A DNA stretch of 64,000 nucleotides from Waterburya agarophytonicola KI4 (GTDB lineage: Bacteria > Cyanobacteriota > Cyanobacteriia > Cyanobacteriales > Xenococcaceae): NCBI RefSeq assembly GCF_020640915.1, contig NZ_JADWDC010000012.1:36554-100553 (forward strand). Direction: 5' to 3'. The notes under the pieces are model-generated. The model searched no databases, was not told where the DNA came from, and saw only the letters and a list, made by a program, of their open reading frames with translations. A program made the position numbers and the translations under genes. Each line of letters opens with the position of its first letter. Within the stretch, counting starts at the first letter, position 1. Positions 47,530-55,667 of the stretch are shown here, one piece after another.

Positions 47530-47761
47530 GGGATAAACAACATTTTTTAGTCAATTGTTGATAAAAGTAACAGCGAATTGCTTTTGGTTACGGAAAAATA
47601 AGATAATAAGTCATAAGAAAATTTTTTCCTTTCATTCTCATAACTTCATAGTCGAGCTTAATTTCGCTTGGCTATTCGTAGAGAATTAACCTCGATTGAG
47701 GCGAACACTAACTCGCAAAGTCAACAAATATTTTGTTGTGCGAATTCAGTAGAAACAGGAA

Positions 47762-47779
47762 AAGTTAACAAGATGTAAC
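47762..47779 (-). promoter_or_regulatory. HLR1-like RpaB-binding site candidate
   Basis: On the minus strand GTTACATCTTGTTAACTT gives two TTACA-like half sites 10 bp apart; the second is imperfect (GTTAAC). HLR1, the RpaB target, is a direct repeat (G/T)TTACA with 10-bp spacing. Placed about 340 bp upstream of cpcB. Weak match, suggested by the nearby rpaB. Confidence 0.25.
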
Positions 47780-48007
47780 AAATAAAGGTTCAATGCCGTT
47801 GTATAAAAGTTACCTGAGGGGTAAATGCTCTATGGTTCAGCCAGCAGGCGATCGCCAATAAGTGCATCTCTCGAAAGGTTTTTTATTAAGAGTGTAAAGT
47901 TTTATTGGGTGGCTTAAGAAATTTTTACTAAGCTCGTAGAGAATAGTAACTTAGCACCTTCGGCGATTAACTAACTCCCGCTTCGATGTAAGACGTGGAG
48001 TATCCCG

Positions 48008-48047
48008 ACTTTCCCCAAGCTGGCTCACGCTGGTGCCTCGGGGGAGT
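48008..48047. promoter_or_regulatory. Leader hairpin upstream of cpcB
   Basis: ACTTTCCCC (48008-48016) pairs with GGGGGAGT (48040-48047), and GGC/GCC pairs inside around the loop. It lies 68 bp before the cpcB start, so it is probably in the 5' leader. Could influence transcript stability or early termination. Confidence 0.4.
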
Positions 48048-48115
48048 TTATAAGTTAAGATTCCTTTTTGAAGTTCAACTAAACCAAATTTAAATCGAGT
48101 AGGAGATTATTTATA

Positions 48116-48634
48116 ATGTTCGACGCATTTACTAGAGTAGTGTCTCAAGCTGACGCTCGTGGTGAATTCCTATCCACTAGCCAGTTAGATGCTCTTAGTG
48201 CAATGGTTGCTGCTAGCAACAAACGTATGGATTCTGTTAACCGCATCACTGGTAACGCTTCCTCTATCGTTACTAACGCTGCTCGTGCTTTGTTTGCCGA
48301 GCAACCCCAATTAATCGCTCCTGGTGGAAATGCTTACACTAGTCGTCGTAACGCAGCTTGCTTGCGCGACATGGAAATCATTTTGCGTTATATCACTTAC
48401 GCTATCTTCACTGGTGACGCTAGCGTTCTTGAAGATCGTTGTCTCAACGGACTACGTGAAACTTATTTAGCTCTTGGTACTCCTGGTGCTTCCGTAGCTG
48501 TTGGCGTGCAAAAAATGAAAGATGCTGCTTTAGCAATCGTTAACGATCGCAACGGAATTACTCCTGGCGACTGTAGTGCAATTGCTTCTGAAATTGCTGG
48601 CTACTTCGACCGTGCTGCTTCTGCAGTAGGTTAA
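48116..48634 (+). CDS. cpcB: C-phycocyanin beta subunit
   Basis: 172 residues, the normal CpcB length. Chromophore-binding C82 (AACLRDMEI) and C153 (PGDCSAIA) are present, as is N72 (GGNAYTS), which is gamma-N-methylated in phycobiliproteins. [20 protein letters not shown] and [14 protein letters not shown] are typical. It forms alpha-beta monomers in phycobilisome rods in the cytoplasm at the thylakoid surface. AGGAG stands 10 bases before the ATG. Codon use is strongly biased, as expected for a very highly expressed gene. Confidence 0.98.
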   Translation: MFDAFTRVVSQADARGEFLSTSQLDALSAMVAASNKRMDSVNRITGNASSIVTNAARALFAEQPQLIAPGGNAYTSRRNAACLRDMEIILRYITYAIFTGDASVLEDRCLNGLRETYLALGTPGASVAVGVQKMKDAALAIVNDRNGITPGDCSAIASEIAGYFDRAASAVG

Positions 48635-48650
48635 TCCGGACGGGAAAAAC

Positions 48651-48684
48651 TATCCTTTGGATAAAATCAACCAATCTTTGGTTG
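48651..48684. promoter_or_regulatory. Two small hairpins between cpcB and cpcA
   Basis: TATCC-TTT-GGATA (48651-48663) and CAACCAA-TCT-TTGGTTG (48668-48684), each with a three-base loop. They lie in the intercistronic gap and probably adjust translation or mRNA stability between the two subunits; no U-run follows. Confidence 0.5.
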
Positions 48685-48724
48685 TTTAGCAAAAAATTAG
48701 TAAAACAAGAGAAACATCACAATC

Positions 48725-49213
48725 ATGAAAACTCCTCTAACTGAAGCGGTATCCTCTGCTGATTCCCAGGGTCGTTTTTTAAGCAGCACTGAAATTCAAA
48801 CTGCTTTCGGTCGCTTTAAACAAGCTAATGCTTCCTTAGAAGCTGCAAAAGCTTTGACTAGCAACTCTCAAAGTTTAATCGATGGCGCAGCTAATGCAGT
48901 GTATGCGAAATTCCCCTACACTACTAGCACTCAAGGACCTAACTATGCTTCTACTCCTACAGGTAAAGCAAAATGTTCTCGTGACATCGGCTACTACCTA
49001 CGCATGGTAACTTATTGCCTAGTTTCTGGTGGTACAGGCCCTATGGATGAATACCTAGTAGCTGGTCTTGATGAAATCAACCGCGCTTACGAGCTATCTC
49101 CTAGCTGGTATATCGAAGCATTAAAATATATCAAATCTAACCACGGTTTAAGTGGAGATCCTGCTACTGAAGCAAACAGCTACCTAGACTATGCAATTAA
49201 CGCACTTAGCTAG
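48725..49213 (+). CDS. cpcA: C-phycocyanin alpha subunit
   Basis: 162 residues, normal for CpcA. Single chromophore Cys C84 ([13 protein letters not shown]) normally carries phycocyanobilin. [20 protein letters not shown] and [10 protein letters not shown] ends are diagnostic. Paired with cpcB in one operon. No rod-linker gene (cpcC, cpcD, cpcG) follows before cpcE. An RNA structure separates it from cpcE. Confidence 0.98.
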   Translation: MKTPLTEAVSSADSQGRFLSSTEIQTAFGRFKQANASLEAAKALTSNSQSLIDGAANAVYAKFPYTTSTQGPNYASTPTGKAKCSRDIGYYLRMVTYCLVSGGTGPMDEYLVAGLDEINRAYELSPSWYIEALKYIKSNHGLSGDPATEANSYLDYAINALS

Positions 49214-49250
49214 AACTGTTTTAGTTTGATCGCAGCTAATAAATATGAGT

Positions 49251-49297
49251 CTATCTGCTTCAAGATAGTCATTATATAAAAATCAAGATACTTGATT
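49251..49297 (+). terminator. Weak hairpins after cpcA
   Basis: CTATCT-GCTTCA-AGATAG (49251-49268) and AATCAAG-ATA-CTTGATT (49281-49297). Neither is followed by a good U-run, so they may stabilise the abundant cpcBA mRNA or cause partial termination. Confidence 0.4.
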
Positions 49298-49307
49298 AAT
49301 CAAGCAC

Positions 49308-49368
49308 TACTCAGAAGAGTATGCGGATGCCGTGCCGAAAGGCTAGTATTTGTTTACTTTTCTGAGTA
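49308..49368 (+). promoter_or_regulatory. Structured RNA between cpcA and cpcE (13-bp stem with GAAA tetraloop inside)
   Basis: Outer arms 49308-49320 and 49356-49368 pair over 13 positions with one G-U. Inside, GCC-GAAA-GGC (49334-49343) forms a GNRA-capped hairpin. It ends 24 bases before the cpcE ATG. An intercistronic attenuator or processing element separating very high cpcBA output from low cpcE output is the most likely role. Confidence 0.55.
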
Positions 49369-49392
49369 TTGTCATTTCAAAGGGATATAAGG

Positions 49393-50229
49393 ATGAGAAA
49401 CGAGGAAGTAAATGCCCTAAAGGATACCGAGATCCATGAAGCAGAGCAGCTAACCGAAGAAACCGCGATCGCCAATTTGAAGCAGAAAGAAGATTTAGGG
49501 GCGAGATATTACGCTGCGTGGTGGTTGGGAAAATTTAGAATTAAAAATCCCGCAGCAGTTAGCACCCTATTAATGGCATTAGAAGACGAACAAGACCGCG
49601 CCCCCGATGGAGGCTATCCCCTGCGACGTAATGCAGCTAGAGCCTTGGGTAAGCTAGGGGATAAAAGGGCTGTCGAGCCGTTGACTCGTTGTTTGGAATT
49701 TCCCGATTATTATGTCAGAGAAGCTGCTGCTCAAGCTTTAGAAATGCTAGACGATCACAGCTGTATTGCTGCTTTAATTAAAATGTTGGATGGGGGAATA
49801 GAATCAGCTACCAGAGTACCAGGAAAGCCCCATTTAGTTGAGCCTTACGAAGCCGTAATCGAAGCACTAGGAACTTTGTCTGCTACTGAAGCAGTAGAGT
49901 ATATAGAGCCATTTACCCAGCATCCTACAGAGAAAGTTAAATATGCTGCTGCTAGAGCCATGTATCAGCTAACTCGCGAAGATAAGTATGGCGAGATCTT
50001 GATTCGAGCTTTAGAGGGGGACGATCTACAATTACGTCGTTCGGCTTTAATGGATTTGGGTGCAGTGGGTTATATTAAAGCAGGAAAAGCGATCGCCAAT
50101 ACTTTAGCTGAGAATAGCATGAAATTGATCGCCCTTAAAGGATTATTAGAAACAGATTTGGCAAACAAAAATACAGCTACCTCTGCTGAGAGTATTGAAA
50201 TTATGGATTTGATGGATGCTCTATTATAA
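49393..50229 (+). CDS. cpcE: Phycocyanobilin lyase subunit CpcE
   Basis: 278 residues from ATG 49393 with GGGAT upstream; a TTG at 49369 is possible but falls in the RNA stem. HEAT-like repeats throughout, with ARYYAAWWLGKFR, APDGGYPLRRNAARALGKLGD and YEAVIEALGTL typical of CpcE. CpcE with CpcF attaches phycocyanobilin to C84 of CpcA. cpcF is not in this window, so the partner must be elsewhere. The family is well supported; PecE-type relatives are less likely because this copy follows cpcA. Confidence 0.92.
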   Translation: MRNEEVNALKDTEIHEAEQLTEETAIANLKQKEDLGARYYAAWWLGKFRIKNPAAVSTLLMALEDEQDRAPDGGYPLRRNAARALGKLGDKRAVEPLTRCLEFPDYYVREAAAQALEMLDDHSCIAALIKMLDGGIESATRVPGKPHLVEPYEAVIEALGTLSATEAVEYIEPFTQHPTEKVKYAAARAMYQLTREDKYGEILIRALEGDDLQLRRSALMDLGAVGYIKAGKAIANTLAENSMKLIALKGLLETDLANKNTATSAESIEIMDLMDALL

Positions 50230-50264
50230 TTGTCAATTATTCATTATCAATCATCAATCATTAG

Positions 50265-51602
50265 TTATTCCCTAAAGCCGCGCATCTTACCAGGATTTAA
50301 TAAACCATAAGGATCGACTTGTTGTTTGAAAGCAACTTTTTGCGGATCGACTTGTTTGTTTCCCCCATCTTCAATCGTGTAAACGTGGGGGTTGGCGATA
50401 AAAGCTCCCTGAGATTCGCGATCGCGAATAATTTCGTTTAGTCTCTCTCCAGTGGTAAAGCGAATCAATTGCAATCCCGCAGGTACGGCTTTATCTCCCG
50501 CTCGCAAAAATTCTAAATGAATCATAATTTCATCTCCCCTTTGTTGGTAAAGTTTTTCTAGTCTTTCGAGGGTGAAATAAAATGTCTGCAAGTAGGTTAG
50601 TTTATTATCTACACTGCGAGCGTGGAGGGTAGTGTGATTCCAGGTAAATTCTAATAAGCTAGTGCCTTTTGCTGCTTCGGCGGCGGTTTTGCTATAGGTT
50701 ATTTCCCCTTGATATTCCTGCACCAAATCTTGGAATGGTGTAATATCGTATTCCGATACCATTAATAAAGCACAGTGTTTGCCTTGGGGAATGTAGTTTT
50801 TCAGGGCAGGAAAATAACTGGGTATCGGACTAGCATGAATGCTGACTAGTTTTTTAACAATACCATGACTATCGCTGAGAGCTTGTCCGAAGCTAGCAGC
50901 AGTCATAAAATCATCAAAAGTAACAATTATTTCTTGCCAAGGATAAGCAGGTGCTAGAGGAATTTCCAGTTCGGTAATAATTCCCGTCGTCCCATAAGCA
51001 TGAAGCACTTTCTGCACTCGATCTCCCTCTAATTCTAAAACTTGGGGTGTTTCTTCAAGGGTAACTAGACGGACTCGTCGTAAATTTCCACGATCGCTTA
51101 TTTGTCCGTAATTAACCGAACCCATCCCCACGCTACCACCACCAATAAAGCCCCCTATAGTCGCCGTACGATAGGTAGAAGGAGCAATGCGTAGTTCCCA
51201 GCCTATTTTCCTAGCTTGCTTGTCAAAAGCTGCCATTTTAACCCCTGGTTGGACGCAAGCTATGCCAGGTTTGAGCCATTGTATTTGGTTCATTTTACTA
51301 GTATCTAGGATGATACCACCCTCCAAGGGGATACACTGCCCATAATTCCCTGTACCCGCACCCCTGACGGTTAGAGGTATTTTATATTTGACGCAAATTA
51401 GAGCAATTTTTAGCACTTCTGCTTCTGTAGTAGGAAATGCAGCCAATTCTCCTCGTTTATTTTGTAATTGCTCTGTGAGAATGGGACTAAAGTGATAATA
51501 ATCTAAAGATAGTTTAGTTAAGCGATCGCTATTAGTAGTTGTTTCGATTCCGTTTAATTCTTTGGCGATCTCTTGATAATTTATAGTGCTTTTTGTATTC
51601 AT
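50265..51602 (-). CDS. FAD-binding oxidase (PCMH type, GlcD-like)
   Basis: 445 residues from ATG 51602 (MNTKSTINYQEIAKEL). The FAD-binding stretch is VRGAGTGNYGQCIPLEGG then SYRTATIGGFIGGGSVGMGSVNYG-like glycine-rich segments (about 80-170), and a cap domain follows to PYGLLNPGKMRGF. The family includes glycolate oxidase and lactate dehydrogenase subunits. The substrate is not evident. Last gene of a probable operon with the PPOX and GST genes, and no Fe-S partner lies beside it. Confidence 0.85.
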   Translation of the reverse strand: MNTKSTINYQEIAKELNGIETTTNSDRLTKLSLDYYHFSPILTEQLQNKRGELAAFPTTEAEVLKIALICVKYKIPLTVRGAGTGNYGQCIPLEGGIILDTSKMNQIQWLKPGIACVQPGVKMAAFDKQARKIGWELRIAPSTYRTATIGGFIGGGSVGMGSVNYGQISDRGNLRRVRLVTLEETPQVLELEGDRVQKVLHAYGTTGIITELEIPLAPAYPWQEIIVTFDDFMTAASFGQALSDSHGIVKKLVSIHASPIPSYFPALKNYIPQGKHCALLMVSEYDITPFQDLVQEYQGEITYSKTAAEAAKGTSLLEFTWNHTTLHARSVDNKLTYLQTFYFTLERLEKLYQQRGDEIMIHLEFLRAGDKAVPAGLQLIRFTTGERLNEIIRDRESQGAFIANPHVYTIEDGGNKQVDPQKVAFKQQVDPYGLLNPGKMRGFRE

Positions 51603-51671
51603 TAATTTATAGTGCCGTTTCAACTTATTCTGACGCAGACACATACATCAAGCAAGACTAGACGATCTAGA

Positions 51672-52637
51672 TTATTTCCAGGAACCCGTATCTTTTAGAA
51701 AAGGTGAAAAATCTGGAGTTGTCCAGCACAAAGGAAGACTAGTTTTAGCTAAATATCCTTTCTGGAGATCGAAACGAATTAGCTGTTGCGCTCCTGCATA
51801 AGTACTGATTTCTCTTCCCGACCAAATTACCTCCGCAGTACCTGTAAGATATAGCACATCGCCCCACATAAAATCTAGAAAAAGCAATCCTACAGAGGGA
51901 TTCAACTCTATATTACCGAGGGTATTAAAATGATTGTTACCCGAAAAATCAGGAACAGTCAGAGTTTTTTCACCATCAATACGAACAAAGCCAGGCTTCC
52001 CCCCTCGATGGGAAACATCTATACCCTTGGCAATACCTGCCGACTCTTTCTGATATGCGCTAGTAATAAAAAAAGTGTCTGCATTAGCTATTAAATTGTT
52101 TTCTGATTCTCCAAACGAATTGATTTCTTTTATTTGTGGAGATACGCTATTGGAAGTTTCCACAAATTCAAACGTTCGAGCTTGAATATATTGGGGACAA
52201 TTTCCAAAACTCTGGCTCACCGTAACTTCAAAGCTATTGCGATCGCTAGACGAAATAATGCCATTCAGCCGATTGCGCCGACGACTGTGTAGTTCAATTC
52301 CCAACAAGCCAATATCATTGCCTACTGTTAAGTTGTCTTTGAGAGGATCGCCTGGAAGTGGTTTGGCTACAACTTTTAAAAGGCGATCGCTTGGAGTCGA
52401 GAGAAAGCCTGGTTTACCTATCAAAATGGAAGTCCAAGGGCGATCAAATTCATCTACTATACCCACAATGGCATAAGCTAGTCGAGCAAAAAACTTTTGA
52501 TGTTGTTCGGTTAAATATTCGCGAATGATCCTCCTTCCCTGACGATCCATTCGATCTTGTATTCCCAATCGAGTTTGGATAGCTATTTCCCCTGCATGAA
52601 AGGGTGATTCGGTACGTCCCCAGCCTGAATTTGTCAT
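51672..52637 (-). CDS. Pyridoxamine 5'-phosphate oxidase-like FMN-binding protein
   Basis: 321 residues. GRTESPFHAGEIAIQTRLG starts the PPOX-family domain; GKPGFLSTPSDRLLKV and DIGLLGIELHSRRRNRLNG, then IELNPSVGLLFLDFMWGD, fit the split-barrel FMN fold. Two tandem PPOX-like modules are probable given its length. AAGGAG precedes the ATG by about 9 bases. Operon position between GST and FAD oxidase suggests a redox or detoxification role. Confidence 0.85.
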   Translation of the reverse strand: MTNSGWGRTESPFHAGEIAIQTRLGIQDRMDRQGRRIIREYLTEQHQKFFARLAYAIVGIVDEFDRPWTSILIGKPGFLSTPSDRLLKVVAKPLPGDPLKDNLTVGNDIGLLGIELHSRRRNRLNGIISSSDRNSFEVTVSQSFGNCPQYIQARTFEFVETSNSVSPQIKEINSFGESENNLIANADTFFITSAYQKESAGIAKGIDVSHRGGKPGFVRIDGEKTLTVPDFSGNNHFNTLGNIELNPSVGLLFLDFMWGDVLYLTGTAEVIWSGREISTYAGAQQLIRFDLQKGYLAKTSLPLCWTTPDFSPFLKDTGSWK

Positions 52638-52681
52638 AATATCTTTCTCCTTTTTGTTTAAAAGTGAAGTTGAAGATCAGT

Positions 52682-53317
52682 TTAAACAGGAACAATAGTA
52701 GGGGAATCAATTCCAGGCATTCCTCTAAATTTAGGTAACTGCTTGATGCGTTCGATCCAAGCCAAAATATGAGGATATTGCTTTAAAGATATTTTACCAT
52801 CGGGGGCAAGAGCAATATAGGGAAAAGCAGCTATATCTGCAATAGTTGGATGTCCCAACTCTAACCATTCTCTATCGGCTAAATGGCGATCGATTTGTTC
52901 CAGAATAAACGTGGATTTTTGAGTGGCGATGTTAATATCTACAGTTTTTGCTTTGAATAGATAGAATAATCTTGCCGATTCCACTCCCTGACGAATTTCC
53001 CCTGTAGTAGTCGATAACCAGCGGACAACACGACTCAACGCCTCTGCTTCTATCGGTAGCCATTGTTCGTTACCGTATTGACAAGCTAAATAAACCAAAA
53101 TTGCTTGAGCGTCAGGAATTATTTTATCGCCATCTACGAGCAGAGGTATTTGTCCAAAAGGATTTAGTTTCAAATATTCTGCGGATTTCTGTTCTTGTTT
53201 CATGACATCAATGCGGACAAATTGATATTCGATGTCTAAAAGAGCAAGTAATAGTCTTACCTTGTAAACGTTACCAGAGAGTTCGTGTCCGTAGAGTTTG
53301 ATTTTTGTTTGGTTCAT
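52682..53317 (-). CDS. Glutathione S-transferase family protein
   Basis: 211 residues. Thioredoxin-like N-terminal domain (KIKLYGHELSGNVYKVRLLL, NPFGQIPLLVDGD, IIPDAQAILVYLA with the conserved PDAQ/ES-like glutathione-binding turn) and an all-helical C-terminal domain. It is the first gene of the minus-strand operon and divergent from the TetR gene, with a palindromic operator in between. Typical GST size; substrates unknown. Confidence 0.92.
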   Translation of the reverse strand: MNQTKIKLYGHELSGNVYKVRLLLALLDIEYQFVRIDVMKQEQKSAEYLKLNPFGQIPLLVDGDKIIPDAQAILVYLACQYGNEQWLPIEAEALSRVVRWLSTTTGEIRQGVESARLFYLFKAKTVDINIATQKSTFILEQIDRHLADREWLELGHPTIADIAAFPYIALAPDGKISLKQYPHILAWIERIKQLPKFRGMPGIDSPTIVPV

Positions 53318-53331
53318 TTTTCTTCTAGACC

Positions 53332-53381
53332 TACCGAATGTTAGTTCGTTTCGCTGAATTTAATATACCGAACGTTTGGTA
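53332..53381. promoter_or_regulatory. Probable TetR operator between GST and TetR genes
   Basis: TACCGAACGTTTGGTA (53366-53381) is palindromic at 14 of 16 positions. A second, weaker copy TACCGAATGTTAGTTC lies at 53332-53347. Both are in the 153-bp divergent promoter region. The layout of a TetR gene, its divergent target and a palindrome between them supports autoregulation and repression of the GST operon. Confidence 0.65.
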
Positions 53382-53470
53382 AAAAATCAAATATATGGAC
53401 TTTAAAATAGACAAAATTACGTATCCAATAAGCATTCGGCATACAATCAAGATATTCTTATTCAAAAATA

Positions 53471-54016
53471 ATGGTTAAAGAAGAACTAATTGCCAAATTA
53501 ATCCCCATATTTCGCCATTACGGCTATGAGGGTGCAACCGTATCCCGATTATCTAAAGCTACAGGATTAAAAAAAGCCAGCCTCTATCATCACTTTCAGG
53601 GAGGTAAAGAGCAAATGGCAGAAGCGGTTTTAGAATATACTGCTAGTTGGCTCGAAGAAAATATTTTTGCACCTTTGCAGTCCGAACTTCCTGCCCAAGA
53701 TCGCATTATCCTGATGATTGGTGAAATAGATCGATTTTATGCAAGGGGAAAAAATCCTTGTCTTTTAGCAGTGATGTCTTTAGGCGAAGCAGACGATCTC
53801 TTTCATCAACAACTACAGCAATCTCTCAAAAAATGGCTCGATACCTTAGCTAAGATTGTCGAAGAAACTGGAGTTGAATCAAGACAAGCTCGTTTAAGAG
53901 CCGAAGATGCCATGATAATGATTCAGGGTGCATTAGTATTAGTCAGAGTTACCAATGATACCCAACCTTTTCAAAGAGCGATCGCCAAATTACCGCAAAT
54001 TCTGCTAGAAAATTAG
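53471..54016 (+). CDS. TetR-family transcriptional regulator
   Basis: 181 residues. N-terminal helix-turn-helix FRHYGYEGATVSRLSKATGLKKASLYHHF (about residues 13-41) with recognition helix at LKKASLYHHF, followed by a ligand-binding domain of about 130 residues. The ligand is unknown; an electrophile or xenobiotic would suit the adjacent GST-PPOX-oxidase operon. It probably binds the palindrome at 53366-53381. Confidence 0.9.
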   Translation: MVKEELIAKLIPIFRHYGYEGATVSRLSKATGLKKASLYHHFQGGKEQMAEAVLEYTASWLEENIFAPLQSELPAQDRIILMIGEIDRFYARGKNPCLLAVMSLGEADDLFHQQLQQSLKKWLDTLAKIVEETGVESRQARLRAEDAMIMIQGALVLVRVTNDTQPFQRAIAKLPQILLEN

Positions 54017-54139
54017 ACAATAGAGATCGCCAAGATAGATGCAAAATAAATAACAGATCGTAATCGATCGATACCGAAGTCGGGTAAATAATATTACAAT
54101 GACTGGAATCTAGAGTTTAATTCTTGAGAAACCAGCTTA

Positions 54140-55642
54140 ATGTCTGATAACTTAGCAGGAAAGACACTAAAAGAACATTATTATTTAGAAAAGAGGCTAG
54201 ATAGTGGTGGTTTTGGCACGATCTATTTAGCCAGAGATACCTTCAGTGCAATTGGTGGCACTTATGTCGTCAAGCATTTTTCCCCTATTTATGATAATCA
54301 AGCTCAATTGGAAACTGCAATGCGTTTGTTTCAACAAGAATCAGATACTTTGCAAAAATTGGGCAATCATCCCCAAATACCCCGAATTTATGACTTTTTT
54401 GAAGAAGAAAGCCATTTTTTTCTGGTTCAAGAATTTATCGAAGGAAAAACTATCGAGCAAGAATTAACTGAAATAGATTATTTTGATCGCGATCGAGCGA
54501 TTAAGTTTTTGAGCCAAACTTTAGAAGTCTTAGAATTTATTCACGAAGCGGGATATATCCATCGAGATATCAAGCCATCTAATTTAATTAGAAATCGTTT
54601 TGATAATAGGATTTTCTTGATTGATTTTGGTGCGGTAAAAGAAAAAATCAATCCTCAAAATATTGGTAAAGAAGGGCAATTTACTCGTACAGTAGGTATA
54701 TTAAGTCCTGGTTATACTCCTGACGAACAATTTCATGGCAAGCCAGAATATTGCAGCGATATCTATGCGTTGGGAATGGTGGTAATCCAAGCAATGACAG
54801 GAAAACACCCTAATAAATTATATAGAAATGTCAATTTAGAATTAATGTGGCGAGATCTTCTGCCTCCTCATATTAATTACGACCTTAACTTTCTCGATTT
54901 AATTGACAAAATGGTAGAGCAACAATGGCAAAAACGCTATCAGTCTGCTACGGCTATTTTGGAAGCTTTAAATCTTATTTATTTAGCTCAAAACACTGAA
55001 ATTTCAACATCATTTACAAATCAAAAACCAACATCAATTCAGGAAGAAAATAGTAGTATATCGACAGAAAATTCTCCTGTTATTCCAGATAAAAATAAAT
55101 TAGATAAATTTAAAATGTTAGCTGGCTTAGGAATATTAAGTGCCATTGCTATTCCTTCTTGGCTATATTTAAGTAGTTTTCGTCAAGGAGATTTTATTAC
55201 TTATGAAAATGAACATATTAAAGTAGAATATCCTGCTGGTTGGTCGAGAGAAAATAGAAGTAACTTTTTAAATAATACGATGGTTTTTATTTCTCCCAAA
55301 GAAAGCGAATCAGATGAATTTCAAGAAAGAGTAGCAATAATTGTCGAAGAATCTTCTCGACCTTTATCTCTGACTGAATATAGCAATCAAGCAGTTAATC
55401 AAATAGAAAAGTTAGCCAACTTTATTCTTTCTCCTCCAAGACCAACAACCTTAGGGCGTAGCGATGGTAAATACGTAATTTATCAAGGAATGGATCTAGA
55501 CAAAAAAGTTAAACGACAAGAAGTTTGGACGGTTAATTACAAAGAAATTTATACGATAATTTATACTGCCGAACCCGATAAATTTGATAAGTTTTTACCC
55601 AAAGCAGAAAAGATGATTGAGTCTTTAGAAATTTTAAACTGA
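54140..55642 (+). CDS. Ser/Thr protein kinase with C-terminal PsbP-like domain
   Basis: 500 residues. Kinase domain (about 10-275): DSGGFGTIYLARD, HRDIKPSN, LIDFGAVK, and GYTPDEQFHGKPEY. A low-complexity linker is followed by one TM helix (about 328-348) and an extracytoplasmic domain (about 350-500) with EHIKVEYPAGWSREN and AEKMIESLEIL, which matches the PsbP-like tails of many cyanobacterial kinases. It is co-located with a second kinase gene on the opposite strand. Ligand unknown. Confidence 0.92.
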   Translation: MSDNLAGKTLKEHYYLEKRLDSGGFGTIYLARDTFSAIGGTYVVKHFSPIYDNQAQLETAMRLFQQESDTLQKLGNHPQIPRIYDFFEEESHFFLVQEFIEGKTIEQELTEIDYFDRDRAIKFLSQTLEVLEFIHEAGYIHRDIKPSNLIRNRFDNRIFLIDFGAVKEKINPQNIGKEGQFTRTVGILSPGYTPDEQFHGKPEYCSDIYALGMVVIQAMTGKHPNKLYRNVNLELMWRDLLPPHINYDLNFLDLIDKMVEQQWQKRYQSATAILEALNLIYLAQNTEISTSFTNQKPTSIQEENSSISTENSPVIPDKNKLDKFKMLAGLGILSAIAIPSWLYLSSFRQGDFITYENEHIKVEYPAGWSRENRSNFLNNTMVFISPKESESDEFQERVAIIVEESSRPLSLTEYSNQAVNQIEKLANFILSPPRPTTLGRSDGKYVIYQGMDLDKKVKRQEVWTVNYKEIYTIIYTAEPDKFDKFLPKAEKMIESLEILN

Positions 55643-55667
55643 TCTAGTTTCAAATAATCGTAGAGTT

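Larger units (their letters stand above)
47530..48115. other. Long upstream region of the phycocyanin operon
   Basis: 586 bp between pebB and cpcB. No gene is supported. It holds a CAACAAA/TTTGTTG inverted repeat near 47728-47745, an HLR1-like pair at 47762-47779, a hairpin (48008-48047) and the AGGAG of cpcB (48101). Long leaders are usual for cpc operons. The promoter should lie between about 47700 and 48000. Confidence 0.65.

Noticed and set aside
48116-49213. Phycoerythrin (cpeBA) or allophycocyanin subunits
   Set aside because: Beta has C82/C153 and alpha has only C84 with phycocyanin-type sequence; phycoerythrin needs extra bilin-binding Cys and an additional insertion.
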